64,000 bases of DNA, taken from NCBI GenBank assembly GCA_017451525.1, contig JAFTOD010000002.1, forward strand, positions 62,001 through 126,000, in the 5' to 3' direction. The position numbers and the translations under genes are program-made. The notes below the pieces were generated by a model. That model had not been told where the DNA came from, did no database searches, and was given only the letters and a program-made list of their open reading frames with translations. How positions within the stretch are numbered: position 1 is the first letter of the stretch; each line of letters opens with the position of its first letter. Below are positions 50,823-59,832 of this stretch, one piece after another. The DNA comes from Paludibacteraceae bacterium (GTDB lineage Bacteria > Bacteroidota > Bacteroidia > Bacteroidales > Paludibacteraceae).

Positions 50823-52406
50823 GTGCTACGCAGGGTTAGGAAATACATACGGGATAATGGGTTGCTAAATGATGGCGATCGAGTGTTGGTATGCGTTAGT
50901 GGGGGAGCGGATAGTGTGGCACTATTAGACATCTTGCAGCGTGCAGGATATGATTGTGTGGTGGCGCATTGCAACTTCCATCTTCGTGGTGAAGAGAGCA
51001 ATCGAGATGAGCAGTTTGTGCGTCAGTTAGTGACAGATATACCATTGCATATACAGCATTTTGACACTCAATCATATGCTCAAACCAATCGACAAAGTAT
51101 TGAATTGGCAGCGCGTGAATTGCGATATCGTTGGTTTGCTGCATTAGCAGAGCAGGAGGGGTGTAAGGCAATAGCGGTGGCACATCATCAGAATGATCAA
51201 GCGGAGACTGTTGTGATGAATCTGAAGCGTGGTTGCGGCATACGTGGCTTATGTGGTATGCGTGCCAAGAGTAAGAATGCGTATATAGATAACGACATAC
51301 TTATTATTCGACCACTATTATGTACGACACGCGATTACATAGTTCATTATTTGAAAGATATTCGTCACTTGCAATGGGTGGAAGATTCTACTAATAGCGA
51401 TACGGATTTTAAACGCAATGCCGTACGCGAAGAACTAAAAAACTATACCAAATCGGAAATTGAGCATATTGCCTCTACGGCAGAGCATATGCAAGGGTAT
51501 GTAGATTGGTTAGAAAATGAAGATACGCAGGCTGCTGGCAAGGTGAAATTGTATGAAGAGTTAAGGGAATATGGTTTTACTGAAATAGGCAAAATGTATG
51601 ATGCGCAGCAGAGTGGAGTAGGAGGAAAAACTTTTTATTCGGCAGATTATAAAGCTGTACTAAAACGCGGTAAATATATTGTGGAACGTTTAGACAAAAA
51701 GCGATATGGTATAATAGGTAATCCTCTAGGGCATTCCTATTCAGAGCAATATTTCACGGCGAAGTTTGCAGAAGAAGGAGTGAAAGCATCTTATCAAGCA
51801 TTTCAATTGATGATGATAGAAGATGCAAAGTCTTTAATTAGAGATTTAAATGGGTTTAACGTGACTTATCCCTTCAAAGAAACCATTATACACTATCTAA
51901 AAGAATTGGACGGAACGGCACAAGCTATTGGTGCGGTAAATGTAGTTCATCAAGGTAAGGGATACAATACGGATTGGCTGGGTTTTAGAGATAGCATTAC
52001 TCCTCTTTTGACAGAACGAGACCAACGTGCGTTGTTGTTAGGGACGGGTGGCGTAAGCAAAGCTATCGCTTATGCTCTTCAGCAGATGGGAGTTAAATTT
52101 ACATTTGTTAGCCGTACACCACATGCAGGCGAGTTGGGGTATCACCAATTGACAGAAGAGGTAATGTCTGCCCATACTATCGTGGTAAATTGTACCCCAC
52201 TCGGAATGCATCCGTATGAATGTGAAATGCCAGATATACCTTATTGTTATTTGGGTAAAGATCATTTATTATTTGATTGCATCTACAACCCTGAGATGAC
52301 GCGCTTCTTAAGTATGGGGCAAGCACAAGGATGTAGAATAAAGAACGGATTGGAAATGTTACACATTCAGGCTGATTACGCTTGGAAAATATGGAATATG
52401 ATATGA
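50823..52406 (+). CDS. tilS-aroE: Fused tRNA(Ile)-lysidine synthetase and shikimate dehydrogenase
   Basis: One uninterrupted frame of 527 codons. Residues 1 to about 290 are TilS, which makes lysidine at C34 of tRNA-Ile(CAU): PP-loop VCVSGGADSVALLD (SGGADS 26-31), HCNFHLRGEESNRDEQFV, HHQNDQAETVVMNLKRGCGI and RPLLCTTRDYI ... EDSTNSDTDFKRNAVREEL. The usual C-terminal tRNA-binding domain of TilS is missing. Residues 294-527 are AroE, which reduces dehydroshikimate: GIIGNPLGHSYSEQYF, NVTYPFKE with catalytic Lys352, YNTDWLGF (Asp384) and the NADP loop LGTGGVSKAIAYAL (406-419). Start is GTG. The stop overlaps the DUF4831 ATG (ATGA). Confidence 0.93.
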   Translation: MLRRVRKYIRDNGLLNDGDRVLVCVSGGADSVALLDILQRAGYDCVVAHCNFHLRGEESNRDEQFVRQLVTDIPLHIQHFDTQSYAQTNRQSIELAARELRYRWFAALAEQEGCKAIAVAHHQNDQAETVVMNLKRGCGIRGLCGMRAKSKNAYIDNDILIIRPLLCTTRDYIVHYLKDIRHLQWVEDSTNSDTDFKRNAVREELKNYTKSEIEHIASTAEHMQGYVDWLENEDTQAAGKVKLYEELREYGFTEIGKMYDAQQSGVGGKTFYSADYKAVLKRGKYIVERLDKKRYGIIGNPLGHSYSEQYFTAKFAEEGVKASYQAFQLMMIEDAKSLIRDLNGFNVTYPFKETIIHYLKELDGTAQAIGAVNVVHQGKGYNTDWLGFRDSITPLLTERDQRALLLGTGGVSKAIAYALQQMGVKFTFVSRTPHAGELGYHQLTEEVMSAHTIVVNCTPLGMHPYECEMPDIPYCYLGKDHLLFDCIYNPEMTRFLSMGQAQGCRIKNGLEMLHIQADYAWKIWNMI

Positions 52407-53446
52407 AGAAAATGACAATGATATTGGCTACTTGGCTAATGCTGACGAGCCATGTGCAAGCACAAATGGTGCAAGAAAACGAAGCGGCAATAGTTTACTA
52501 CATGCCTAAGACAGAATTGGTTATCACATTGGAGTATGATGTAATTAAGCGCACACCTGGAGCATTCTATCAATATGCAGAGCGTTATTTGGGAACGAAG
52601 GAGGTGGTGATAGAGTCTTCTGTGAGCTACAATCTGCAACAAATGAAAGTAGATATGCTCACTTCTGCGGACACCGAACGTGTATACAAGGTAACGCCGC
52701 AAAAAGGTGTTAACACGCAATTACTAGCATTGAGCGAAGATGGCAGATTGTTGGGATATAATATAGGACTAGATACTCTCTCTGATTCAAAACCCAATAT
52801 TCAAAACTCAACATGCAAAACTCAATGTTCAACATCTTTAATGCCACTTTTAGAAGAGCATTTTATGGCAACATCAATAGCTAAGATGGCGGAAGGTGCT
52901 GCTAAGATGATTTATCGGATTCGTGAAACACGCTTGAATATATTGGCTGGAGATGTAGAGCATGTGCCTGCTGATGGGGAGGCGATGAGATTGGTGTTGA
53001 ACGAACTGAATCAGCAAGAGCAAGAACTCGTAGAACTTTTTGTGGGAAAAACCAGCATTGAACATGGTACACACACTTTCGTATATACTCCTCAAGAGAA
53101 TGTGGAGAGAGAAGTAGTCTGCCGTTTGTCGCAACACAACGGAGTAGTAAGCAAGGATGATTTAAGCGGAGAACCTATTTACTTGACTTTGGAGGCTTCT
53201 AAACAGAGTTTAGACCATATGGTTGAGTCCAATAGCAAAGCCCCTATGCTGTCGCAGATTTACTACAATCTGCCTGGCTCTGCAAAACTAACAATTGAAT
53301 ACAAAAATAAGAATTGGGTTAGTGCTGCCTATCAAATAGCACAATATGGAGTGGCAATACCATTGGCACAGGATCTATTTATTGGCAAACAAGCACCGAT
53401 TATCCATCTTAATCCACAAACAGGTAATATCTTATCCATTCAATGA
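52403..53446 (+). CDS. DUF4831 family exported protein
   Basis: The ATG at 52403 overlaps the TGA of tilS-aroE and gives a signal peptide (MKKMTMILATWLMLTSHVQA). DUF4831 features: AAIVYYMPKTELVITLEYDV, FYQYAERYLGTKEVV, MAEGAAKMIYRIRETRLNIL, DVEHVPADGEAMRLVLNEL and EPIYLTLEA. The segment PNIQNSTCKTQCSTS at about residues 129-143 is encoded by CAAAACTCAA-type repeats and looks inserted. Periplasmic or outer-membrane-associated protein of unknown role, restricted to Bacteroidota. Confidence 0.88.
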   Translation: MKKMTMILATWLMLTSHVQAQMVQENEAAIVYYMPKTELVITLEYDVIKRTPGAFYQYAERYLGTKEVVIESSVSYNLQQMKVDMLTSADTERVYKVTPQKGVNTQLLALSEDGRLLGYNIGLDTLSDSKPNIQNSTCKTQCSTSLMPLLEEHFMATSIAKMAEGAAKMIYRIRETRLNILAGDVEHVPADGEAMRLVLNELNQQEQELVELFVGKTSIEHGTHTFVYTPQENVEREVVCRLSQHNGVVSKDDLSGEPIYLTLEASKQSLDHMVESNSKAPMLSQIYYNLPGSAKLTIEYKNKNWVSAAYQIAQYGVAIPLAQDLFIGKQAPIIHLNPQTGNILSIQ

Positions 53447-54354
53447 TGAAGCACTTTTTATGTATATTAGCGTGTCTTGCAATTAGTTTTTCGCTGACAG
53501 CGCAGGAGTTGAAGTGTACGATTACAATCAATTCTGACCAAGTGCAAGGCTCCAACAAATCGTTATTTACCACACTCCAACAGAGCATGGAAGAGTTTGT
53601 GAATACGCAACGTTGGACCAATATGACCTTTCAAGAGAAGGAGCGCATAGAATGTAGCATGATGTTGGTGGTTAAGAGTGTACAAGATAATATGTTTGTG
53701 TGTGAGATGTCATGTCAAAGTCGTCGCCCTGTATATGGAACCACTTACACGACGCCTACTCTCAATATCAAAGATAATAATTTTGTCTTCACTTATCAAG
53801 AGTATGATCAACTGGATTTTCAGCAAAGTACATTTACTTCTAACTTGGCCGCTTTGATGGCATACTATTGCTACCTAATTATCGGACATGATATGGATTC
53901 ATTTGCTAAATTGGGCGGCACGCCCTATTTCCAAGTGTGTGAGAATATTGTCACTTCGGCGCAATCAGCATCGCTTGATAATGCAGAGATGGCAGGTTGG
54001 AAGGCCTTTGAGAGCAATCGCAATCGCTATGCACTGGTGAATAATTTGATGGATGAGGCATTTAAGAAATATCGCAATTACTACTACGATTATCATCGTC
54101 ATGGTTTGGATGAGATGGTGAATAATGTGGCCAATGGTCGTGCTCGTATTGCCAAAGATATTAAAGTGCTCAAAGAGGCATATAATGCTAGACCTGCTAC
54201 ATATTTGGTCGGCACATTCTTAGATGCGAAAGCAGATGAACTGGTCAATATCTTTCAAGGAGGAACTACAGAAGAAAAGAAAGCGGTCTATGAATTGCTG
54301 ATGGATATTGATCCTACACGACAAAGCAATTACGAAAATATCAATAGAAACTAA
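53443..54354 (+). CDS. DUF4835 family exported protein
   Basis: Starts four bases before the DUF4831 stop (ATGATG). Signal peptide HFLCILACLAISFSLTAQ. The DUF4835 opening is clear: ELKCTITINSDQVQGSNKSL, then TLQQSMEEFVNTQRWTNMTF, and later CQSRRPVYGTTYTTPTLNIK and MAYYCYLIIGHDMDSFAKLG. Widespread in Bacteroidota and sometimes linked to gliding or type IX secretion gene neighbourhoods; its role is unknown. Last gene before the rimP promoter. Confidence 0.9.
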   Translation: MMKHFLCILACLAISFSLTAQELKCTITINSDQVQGSNKSLFTTLQQSMEEFVNTQRWTNMTFQEKERIECSMMLVVKSVQDNMFVCEMSCQSRRPVYGTTYTTPTLNIKDNNFVFTYQEYDQLDFQQSTFTSNLAALMAYYCYLIIGHDMDSFAKLGGTPYFQVCENIVTSAQSASLDNAEMAGWKAFESNRNRYALVNNLMDEAFKKYRNYYYDYHRHGLDEMVNNVANGRARIAKDIKVLKEAYNARPATYLVGTFLDAKADELVNIFQGGTTEEKKAVYELLMDIDPTRQSNYENINRN

Positions 54355-54370
54355 TTTTTTTTAGAAAATA

Positions 54371-54402
54371 TTTGCACAGGTCAAAAAAATGTAGTACCTT
54401 TG
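54371..54402 (+). promoter_or_regulatory. Promoter of rimP-nusA-infB
   Basis: TTTG at 54371-54374 and TACCTTTG at 54395-54402, 20-base gap. Confidence 0.85.
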
Positions 54403-54414
54403 CAGCGGAAATGA

Positions 54415-54446
54415 ACGAGGGGACCCGAAAAGGTTCCCTCGATTTT
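54415..54446 (+). promoter_or_regulatory. Leader hairpin of the rimP operon
   Basis: GAGGGGACC and GGTTCCCTC pair around CGAAAA, followed by GATTTTATG, just after the predicted transcript start. Its GC stem and short T run suggest an attenuator or an mRNA-stability element; a protein-binding role is possible. Confidence 0.6.
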
Positions 54447-54460
54447 ATGAAAATAGGACT

Positions 54461-54928
54461 ATGGTAGATAAACAATACATACAAACGCTCGTGGAAGAGC
54501 AACTGCAAGGTACTGGCTATGAACTCATAACGTTGAAGGTTAGTGCACAAAATGAGATTCTTGTAGAAGTGGATAAGATGGAAGGTGTGGACGTTGATTT
54601 TTGTGCTACGCTTAATCATTTCCTTGTAGAGCAATTAGATGCGCAAGGAATTGAGGATTATGCTTTGGAGGTGGGCAGCGTAAGTTTGACTGCTCCATTT
54701 GTAACCAAAATGCAGTATATGAAGCACCTTGGTCATGATGTGGAGGTCCTAGCATCGGATGGCAAGAAATACCGTGGCGCATTAGTCAGCGTAGATGAAG
54801 ATACATTTTCCATTGACACCGAAGTGATGGTGGCGGTAGAGGGCAAGAAACGCAAGCAAAAAGAGATGCAAACTCTCACATTTGCGTACAATGAAGTGAA
54901 ATACACCAAATACGATTTGAAATTTTAA
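54461..54928 (+). CDS. rimP: Ribosome maturation factor RimP
   Basis: RimP assists 30S subunit assembly. This 155-residue protein has the N-terminal domain (VEEQLQGTGYELITLKVSAQ, VEVDKMEGVDVDFCATLNHF, ALEVGSVSLTAPF in place of the typical GVDRPL motif) and an SH3-like C-domain (GHDVEVLASDGKKYRGALVS). The operon order rimP-nusA-infB is the standard one. Confidence 0.94.
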   Translation: MVDKQYIQTLVEEQLQGTGYELITLKVSAQNEILVEVDKMEGVDVDFCATLNHFLVEQLDAQGIEDYALEVGSVSLTAPFVTKMQYMKHLGHDVEVLASDGKKYRGALVSVDEDTFSIDTEVMVAVEGKKRKQKEMQTLTFAYNEVKYTKYDLKF

Positions 54929-54977
54929 TCGGACTCCCGACTCCCAAATCCCGAATAAATATCAAAACAAAATAAAA

Positions 54978-56237
54978 ATGGCAACAAAACAAACTAAACA
55001 ACCTATCAATTTGATAGACAGTTTTTCTGATTTTAAGGAATTTAAGAACATTGATCGTCAGACATTAATCAATGTTCTGGAAGATTCTTTCCGCAATGTG
55101 ATTACCAAAATGTATGGTTCTGATGCGAACTATGATGTGATTATCAACCCTGACAAAGGCGATTTGGAAATCTATCGTAATCGCTTGGTAATGGAAGATG
55201 ATGATGTGGCAAACGAAAATACACAAATTGGTATTTCTGAGGCATTAAAACTTGATGATGAGGCGGAAATCGGAGAAGAAGTGACCGATAAGGTGGAGTT
55301 CTCTTCGTTTGGTCGTCGTATGATTCTCAACTTGCGTCAAACGTTGGCTAGTCGTATATTGGATCTCCAAAAGGAGAATCTTTATTTGCGCTACAGCGAG
55401 ATGCTGGGTCAAGTTGTAAGTGGTGAGTTGTATCAAGTATGGAAAAAAGAGATGTTGCTTCTTGATGAAGAAGGCAACGAACTCTATTTGCCAAAGCAAA
55501 ACCAAATCCCAACCGATTTCTATCGCAAGGGTGACACCGTTCGCGCAGTGGTAGTACAAGTGGACAACAAGAATCAAAATCCTAAGATTATCCTTTCACG
55601 TACTTCGCCATTGTTCTTGCAACGTCTTTTCGAACAAGAGGTGCCAGAGGTACATGACGGCTTAATCGCAATTAAGAATATCGCTCGTATCCCTGGTGAG
55701 CGTGCAAAAGTGGCAGTTGAGTCGTTTGACGATCGCATTGATCCTGTAGGCGCATGCGTGGGTATCAAGGGCGCGCGTATTCATGGTATCGTGCGCGAAC
55801 TTCGCAATGAGAATATCGACGTGATCCACTATACCTCGAATATCAATCTTTATATCCAACGTGCATTGGCACCAGCTAAGATTTCCTCTATGACTGTTAA
55901 CGAAGAGGAGAAGAAAGTAGATGTATATTTGCAACCAGACGAGGTATCTTTGGCTATCGGTAAAGGTGGTTATAACATCAAGTTGGCAAGTATGCTGACT
56001 GGCTACCAAATCGATGTGTATCGTGAAATGGATGATGCTGATAGTGAAGATATCTATTTGGATGAGTTTAACGACGAAATCGATCAATGGGTACTCGATG
56101 CCTTCAAAGCTATCGGTTTGGATACCGCCAAAGCAGTATTGGGCGTAGAGAAAGCTGAATTAGTAAAACGCGTTGACCTCGAAGAGGAGACAATCGATGA
56201 GGTATTGGCTGTTCTTGCAGCAGAATTTGAAGACTAA
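54978..56237 (+). CDS. nusA: Transcription termination/antitermination factor NusA
   Basis: The N-terminal polymerase-binding domain (residues 1 to about 135) is followed by an S1 region (GDTVRAVVVQVDNKNQNPKI, LSRTSPLFLQRLFEQEVPEV), and two KH domains (IPGERAKVAVESFDDRIDPV with GACVGIKGARIHGIVREL; then EVSLAIGKGGYNIKLASMLT). The short acidic C-terminus ends in EEETIDEVLAVLAAEFED, with part of a helix-hairpin domain. Length 419 is typical for Bacteroidota, which lack the two long acidic repeats. Confidence 0.97.
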   Translation: MATKQTKQPINLIDSFSDFKEFKNIDRQTLINVLEDSFRNVITKMYGSDANYDVIINPDKGDLEIYRNRLVMEDDDVANENTQIGISEALKLDDEAEIGEEVTDKVEFSSFGRRMILNLRQTLASRILDLQKENLYLRYSEMLGQVVSGELYQVWKKEMLLLDEEGNELYLPKQNQIPTDFYRKGDTVRAVVVQVDNKNQNPKIILSRTSPLFLQRLFEQEVPEVHDGLIAIKNIARIPGERAKVAVESFDDRIDPVGACVGIKGARIHGIVRELRNENIDVIHYTSNINLYIQRALAPAKISSMTVNEEEKKVDVYLQPDEVSLAIGKGGYNIKLASMLTGYQIDVYREMDDADSEDIYLDEFNDEIDQWVLDAFKAIGLDTAKAVLGVEKAELVKRVDLEEETIDEVLAVLAAEFED

Positions 56238-56389
56238 TTAAGTATAAATAATAAACCCCCTCCGACGGCAAGGAGGAGTCTCCCTCGAAAACATCCGAGA
56301 AGCTTGTGGCTTCGAGGATAGAGTGGAGGCATCGAGCGCCCTAACGACGACGTGGTCATCGGTCAATGCGCGAGATTGCCGAACATGAT
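56238..56389. other. nusA-infB spacer with imperfect hairpins
   Basis: The 152-base gap is GC-rich compared with its surroundings and can form ATCCgAGAAGC/GCTTCGAGGAT plus CTCC-GGAG pairings. It could be a regulatory leader of infB; no ORF and no promoter box is seen. Confidence 0.45.
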
Positions 56390-59158
56390 ATGGCTATAAA
56401 ACTTATCAAAGCTTGTAAAGAATTAAACATCGGCATGTCCACCGCCGTGGAATTCTGTAAAAAGCAGGGTAAGGAAATCGCTACGGATCCGAATACCCGT
56501 ATCGATGACGACTTGTACCTACTGCTTGCTAAGGAATTTAACAAGGACATGGCCTTGAAATTAGAAGCAGAGCGTCAAGCACAAGAACGTCAAGAGCGCG
56601 AGATTCCTAAATCTGTGGCTGTAGAAGAACCTAAAAAGCCAGAGCATATTCCTACCGAGGTGCCTAAGCCCAAGGTAGTTGGCTCTATTGACCTTGATGC
56701 TGATAAAAAGCGCAAGGCAGAGGAGGAAGCTGCTCGCAAAGCCGCTGAAGAGGCAAAGAAAGCAGAAGAAGCACGCATCGCTGCTCAGAAAGAAGCTGCC
56801 GCTAAGGCAAAAGCCGAGGCGGACGCCAAAGCAAAAGCCGAAGCCGAGGCTAAAAAAGCTGCGGAAGCTGCTAAAGCCAACGAAGAAGTAGAGGAACCTG
56901 TGCAAGAAGAAAAAGAGGAAGAAGAAATCTTCCGCTTGGGTAAACCTGTGCTCAAAAATGCACCTAAGGTATTGGGTAAGATTGACTTAAGTAGTATCAA
57001 CCAAGCTACTCACCCAACCAAGAAAACCAAAGAGGAGAAGCGCAAAGAGCGAGAGGCACGTGAGCAACAACGCAAAGCCAACAAACCTGCTGCCAACAAC
57101 GGTGGCAATGCTGGCAATGGCGCAAATGCCTCTAAAGACGGCGAGAAACGCAAACGCGAACGCATCAAACAAAACAAGGTGGACGTAAATGATGCGCGCA
57201 ATCAAAAACCTCAAAAGAAGAACAACAAAGCCAAGGGCTTCAAAGTGGAGGTCGATGACGAGGAGGTACAACGCCAAATCAAGGAGACTATCCAACGTCT
57301 CCAAGGCAATAAAGGTAAGAGTACTACCAGCAAACACAAACGCGAGCGTCGCGAGTTAGAGCGCGAGAAGATGGCGCAAGAGCGCGCAGCGGAGCAAGAG
57401 CAAAGCAAAGTGCTGAAACTCACCGAGTTTGTGACTGCCAACGACCTCGCCGTGATGATGAACGTGCCTGTGACCAAGGTCATCGGTACATGTATGATGC
57501 TCGGCGTCATGGTTAGTATCAACCAGCGTCTAGACGCTGAGACTATCAACCTCGTTGCCGAGGAGTTTGGCTTCTCTACTGAGTTCGTTTCTGCCGAAGT
57601 GGTTGAGGAAATCAATGCCGATGAGGTTATCAACGAAGAGGATATCACCGAACGCTGCCCAATCGTAACCGTCATGGGTCACGTGGACCACGGTAAGACA
57701 TCGCTCCTCGACCATATCCGTAATGCCAATGTGATCGCAGGTGAGGCAGGTGGTATCACACAGCACATCGGTGCGTACAACGTGAAACTGAAGAATGGTC
57801 AGCACATCACTTTCCTCGATACTCCTGGTCACGAGGCGTTTACTGCCATGCGTGCCCGCGGTGCGAAAGTGACGGATATCGCGATTATCATCGTGGCTGC
57901 CGACGATGCCGTCATGCCACAAACTATCGAGGCCATCAACCACGCGCAAGCAGCTGGTGTGCCAATGATTTTCGCTATTAACAAGTGCGATAAACCAAGT
58001 GCTAACCCAGATAAGATCAAGGAGCAACTCTCCAACATGAATATCCTCGTAGAGGATTGGGGTGGTTCTTACCAATGCCAACATATCTCTGCTAAGAAGG
58101 GTGAAGGCGTCTTCGAACTCCTTGAGAAAGTGCTTCTCGAAGCCGAGTTGCTCGAACTCAAAGCCAATCCAAACCGCCGTGCCAAGGGCTCTATCATTGA
58201 GTCGTCGCTCGACAAAGGTCGTGGTTATGTGGCTACTGTGCTTGTGCAAGATGGTACGCTCCATCATGGCGATATAGTCCTCGCAGGTATCTATCATGGT
58301 AAGATCAAAGCCATGTTCAACGAGCGCGGACAACGTATCCAACAAGCCCTTCCTGGCGAGCCATGCTTGATTCTTGGTCTTAATGGCGCACCACAGGCAG
58401 GTGATGAGTTCAACGTAATGGCTACCGAGCAAGAGGCACGCGATATTGCCAACAAACGCGAACAATTGCAACGCGAGATGTCGCTCCGCACCAAGAAACA
58501 CGTTGGTTTGGACGAGATTGGTCGTCGTCTGGCTATTGGTGACTTCAAGGAACTCAATATTATCGTCAAGGGTGATGTGGACGGCTCTGTGGAGGCGCTC
58601 AAAGACTCGCTCATCAAACTCTCTACCGAGAATATCCAAGTCAATGTTATTCACGGTGCTGTGGGTGCAATCTCCGATTCTGATGTGCTGTTGGCTGCTG
58701 CGTCAGATGCGATTATCGTCGGCTTTAATGTCCGTCCTACCAGCACAGCGCGTAAGATGGCGGAGAACGAAGAGGTGGATATCCGTATCTATTCTATCAT
58801 CTACGATGCTATCGAAGAGATCAAGTCGGCTATGGCAGGTATGCTTTCTCCAGATATCAAGGAGGAGGTTACTGCTACGCTCGAGGTATTGCAAACTTTC
58901 CGTATCTCCAAGGTGGGTACTATCGCAGGTTGTATTGTGCGTGAGGGTAAAGCCAAACGTGCTAATAAATGCCGCGTAATCCGTGACGGTATCGTTATCC
59001 ATACTGGCGAGTTGTCTTCGCTCAAGCATGGTAAGGATGATATCAAGGAGGCAGGTCTCAACATGGAATGCGGTTTGAGCATCAAGAGTTACAACGATAT
59101 TGTAGAAGGCGACCTCATTGAGACCTTTGAGCAAATCGAGGTAGCTAAGACTTTGTAA
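56390..59158 (+). CDS. infB: Translation initiation factor IF-2
   Basis: IF-2 is the GTPase that brings fMet-tRNA to the 30S subunit. I place the start at the ATG giving [18 protein letters not shown], the normal Bacteroidota N-terminus, rather than eight codons upstream. A Lys/Ala/Glu-rich coiled linker spans about 70-330. The second N-domain is [20 protein letters not shown]. The G domain has [12 protein letters not shown] near 430, DTPGHEAF near 477 and NKCDK near 531. Domains II-IV follow, with the C-terminal fMet-binding end [20 protein letters not shown]. Confidence 0.97.
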   Translation: MAIKLIKACKELNIGMSTAVEFCKKQGKEIATDPNTRIDDDLYLLLAKEFNKDMALKLEAERQAQERQEREIPKSVAVEEPKKPEHIPTEVPKPKVVGSIDLDADKKRKAEEEAARKAAEEAKKAEEARIAAQKEAAAKAKAEADAKAKAEAEAKKAAEAAKANEEVEEPVQEEKEEEEIFRLGKPVLKNAPKVLGKIDLSSINQATHPTKKTKEEKRKEREAREQQRKANKPAANNGGNAGNGANASKDGEKRKRERIKQNKVDVNDARNQKPQKKNNKAKGFKVEVDDEEVQRQIKETIQRLQGNKGKSTTSKHKRERRELEREKMAQERAAEQEQSKVLKLTEFVTANDLAVMMNVPVTKVIGTCMMLGVMVSINQRLDAETINLVAEEFGFSTEFVSAEVVEEINADEVINEEDITERCPIVTVMGHVDHGKTSLLDHIRNANVIAGEAGGITQHIGAYNVKLKNGQHITFLDTPGHEAFTAMRARGAKVTDIAIIIVAADDAVMPQTIEAINHAQAAGVPMIFAINKCDKPSANPDKIKEQLSNMNILVEDWGGSYQCQHISAKKGEGVFELLEKVLLEAELLELKANPNRRAKGSIIESSLDKGRGYVATVLVQDGTLHHGDIVLAGIYHGKIKAMFNERGQRIQQALPGEPCLILGLNGAPQAGDEFNVMATEQEARDIANKREQLQREMSLRTKKHVGLDEIGRRLAIGDFKELNIIVKGDVDGSVEALKDSLIKLSTENIQVNVIHGAVGAISDSDVLLAAASDAIIVGFNVRPTSTARKMAENEEVDIRIYSIIYDAIEEIKSAMAGMLSPDIKEEVTATLEVLQTFRISKVGTIAGCIVREGKAKRANKCRVIRDGIVIHTGELSSLKHGKDDIKEAGLNMECGLSIKSYNDIVEGDLIETFEQIEVAKTL

Positions 59159-59166
59159 AAATAATC

Positions 59167-59235
59167 TAGCCAACTAGTTCAACTAGTCCATCTAGTCCAT
59201 CTAGTGTAACTAGCCAAATCTAGAATAACTAGTAA
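59167..59235. repeat. CTAG-rich 9-10-bp quasi-repeat
   Basis: CTAG occurs eight times in about 68 bases, in words like CTAGTCCAT and AACTAGTT, with spacing near 9-10. CTAG is normally one of the rarest tetramers in bacterial DNA. Confidence 0.85.
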
Positions 59236-59239
59236 TAAT

Positions 59240-59267
59240 CCGTCGCATCTCATTCGAGGTGCGATGG
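59240..59267 (+). terminator. Terminator of the rimP-nusA-infB operon
   Basis: CGTCGCATCTC and GAGGTGCGATGG pair around ATTC, followed by ATGTTTTATG. Confidence 0.65.
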
Positions 59268-59286
59268 ATGTTTTATGTGCTGTTTA

Positions 59287-59383
59287 TTAAGATTGCCTTC
59301 CTTTGTACCTACCCAAATTCTCTCGGGTAAAAGACCAACGACGAACCAAGGAGAAACCAAGGAACGACCAAAGAACTCCGAAA
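59287..59383 (-). repeat. 97-bp repeat, copy 2 (inverted)
   Basis: The reverse complement aligns without gaps to 24906-25002, about 85 of 97 bases equal by hand count. Both copies lie in accessory-flanking intergenic DNA. Confidence 0.85.
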
Positions 59384-59526
59384 TACAAAAAAGGCTTTTT
59401 CTTAAGATTGCCATTCTCTTTATCTCTCTTATACCTTCCCACGAAATACCGACCGACGACCGAGAGACGACCGAGAGATGACCGACTCAACTCCTCGCCT
59501 GTAAAAAGTGCTATTTGTTAAGATTG

Positions 59527-59582
59527 CCGCCTAAAAAAGTTGACTCCCATCCTGAAAAGGTTGACTCATGTCCTGAAAATGT
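59527..59582. repeat. Inverted GAGTCAAC repeats
   Basis: CCTAAAAAAGTTGACTCC, CCTGAAAAGGTTGACTC and CCTGAAAATG are reverse-strand copies of the family at 24754-24880. Confidence 0.75.
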
Positions 59583-59737
59583 TTCTTGTCTTTGTCTATT
59601 AATCCCGAATCGTATTCGGGCACAGCATGCCTTTAAACTCTAAACTGTAGGCGCTTTGCGCCGTCCTCTAAACTGGCACTCTGTGCCTCTACACTCTACA
59701 CCCTACACCAAAAAAATCACACCAAAAAACGTTTTTT

Positions 59738-59769
59738 CTTGCACATCTCGAAAAAAAAGTGTATCTTTG
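59738..59769 (+). promoter_or_regulatory. Promoter of Bro-N copy 2
   Basis: CTTG at 59738-59741 and TATCTTTG at 59762-59769, 20-base gap; leader of about 57 nt. Confidence 0.78.
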
Positions 59770-59832
59770 CGGTCGGAATCAATTTTCAAACGAACTTGAT
59801 TTAACCCAACAGACCACATACAACCGTGATAT

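Larger units (their letters stand above)
59159..59832. other. Repeat-rich intergenic region after infB
   Basis: These 674 bases contain a run of eight CTAG words (59167-59235), the infB terminator (59240-59267), the 97-bp inverted repeat (59287-59383), three TTAAGATTGCC words spaced about 115 bases apart (59287, 59402, 59518), a GACCGAGAGAC quasi-repeat, inverted GAGTCAAC repeats (59527-59582), TCTAAACTGTAGGCGC-like repeats (59636-59710) and the promoter of the second Bro-N gene. Frames of 67-72 codons on both strands span these repeats and were not accepted as genes. Confidence 0.7.

Noticed and set aside
57530..58654. 374-codon ORF opposite infB
   Set aside because: Antisense shadow of the conserved IF-2 G domain and domain II.
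59275..59521. Overlapping 67-72-codon ORFs on both strands after infB
   Set aside because: They translate the 97-bp repeat and its low-complexity neighbours; several frames are open at once, as expected of biased repeats.
59287..59530. CRISPR-like array (TTAAGATTGCC at a 115-base period)
   Set aside because: Repeat is only 11 bases, inserts are over 100 bases and low-complexity, and no cas gene is near.
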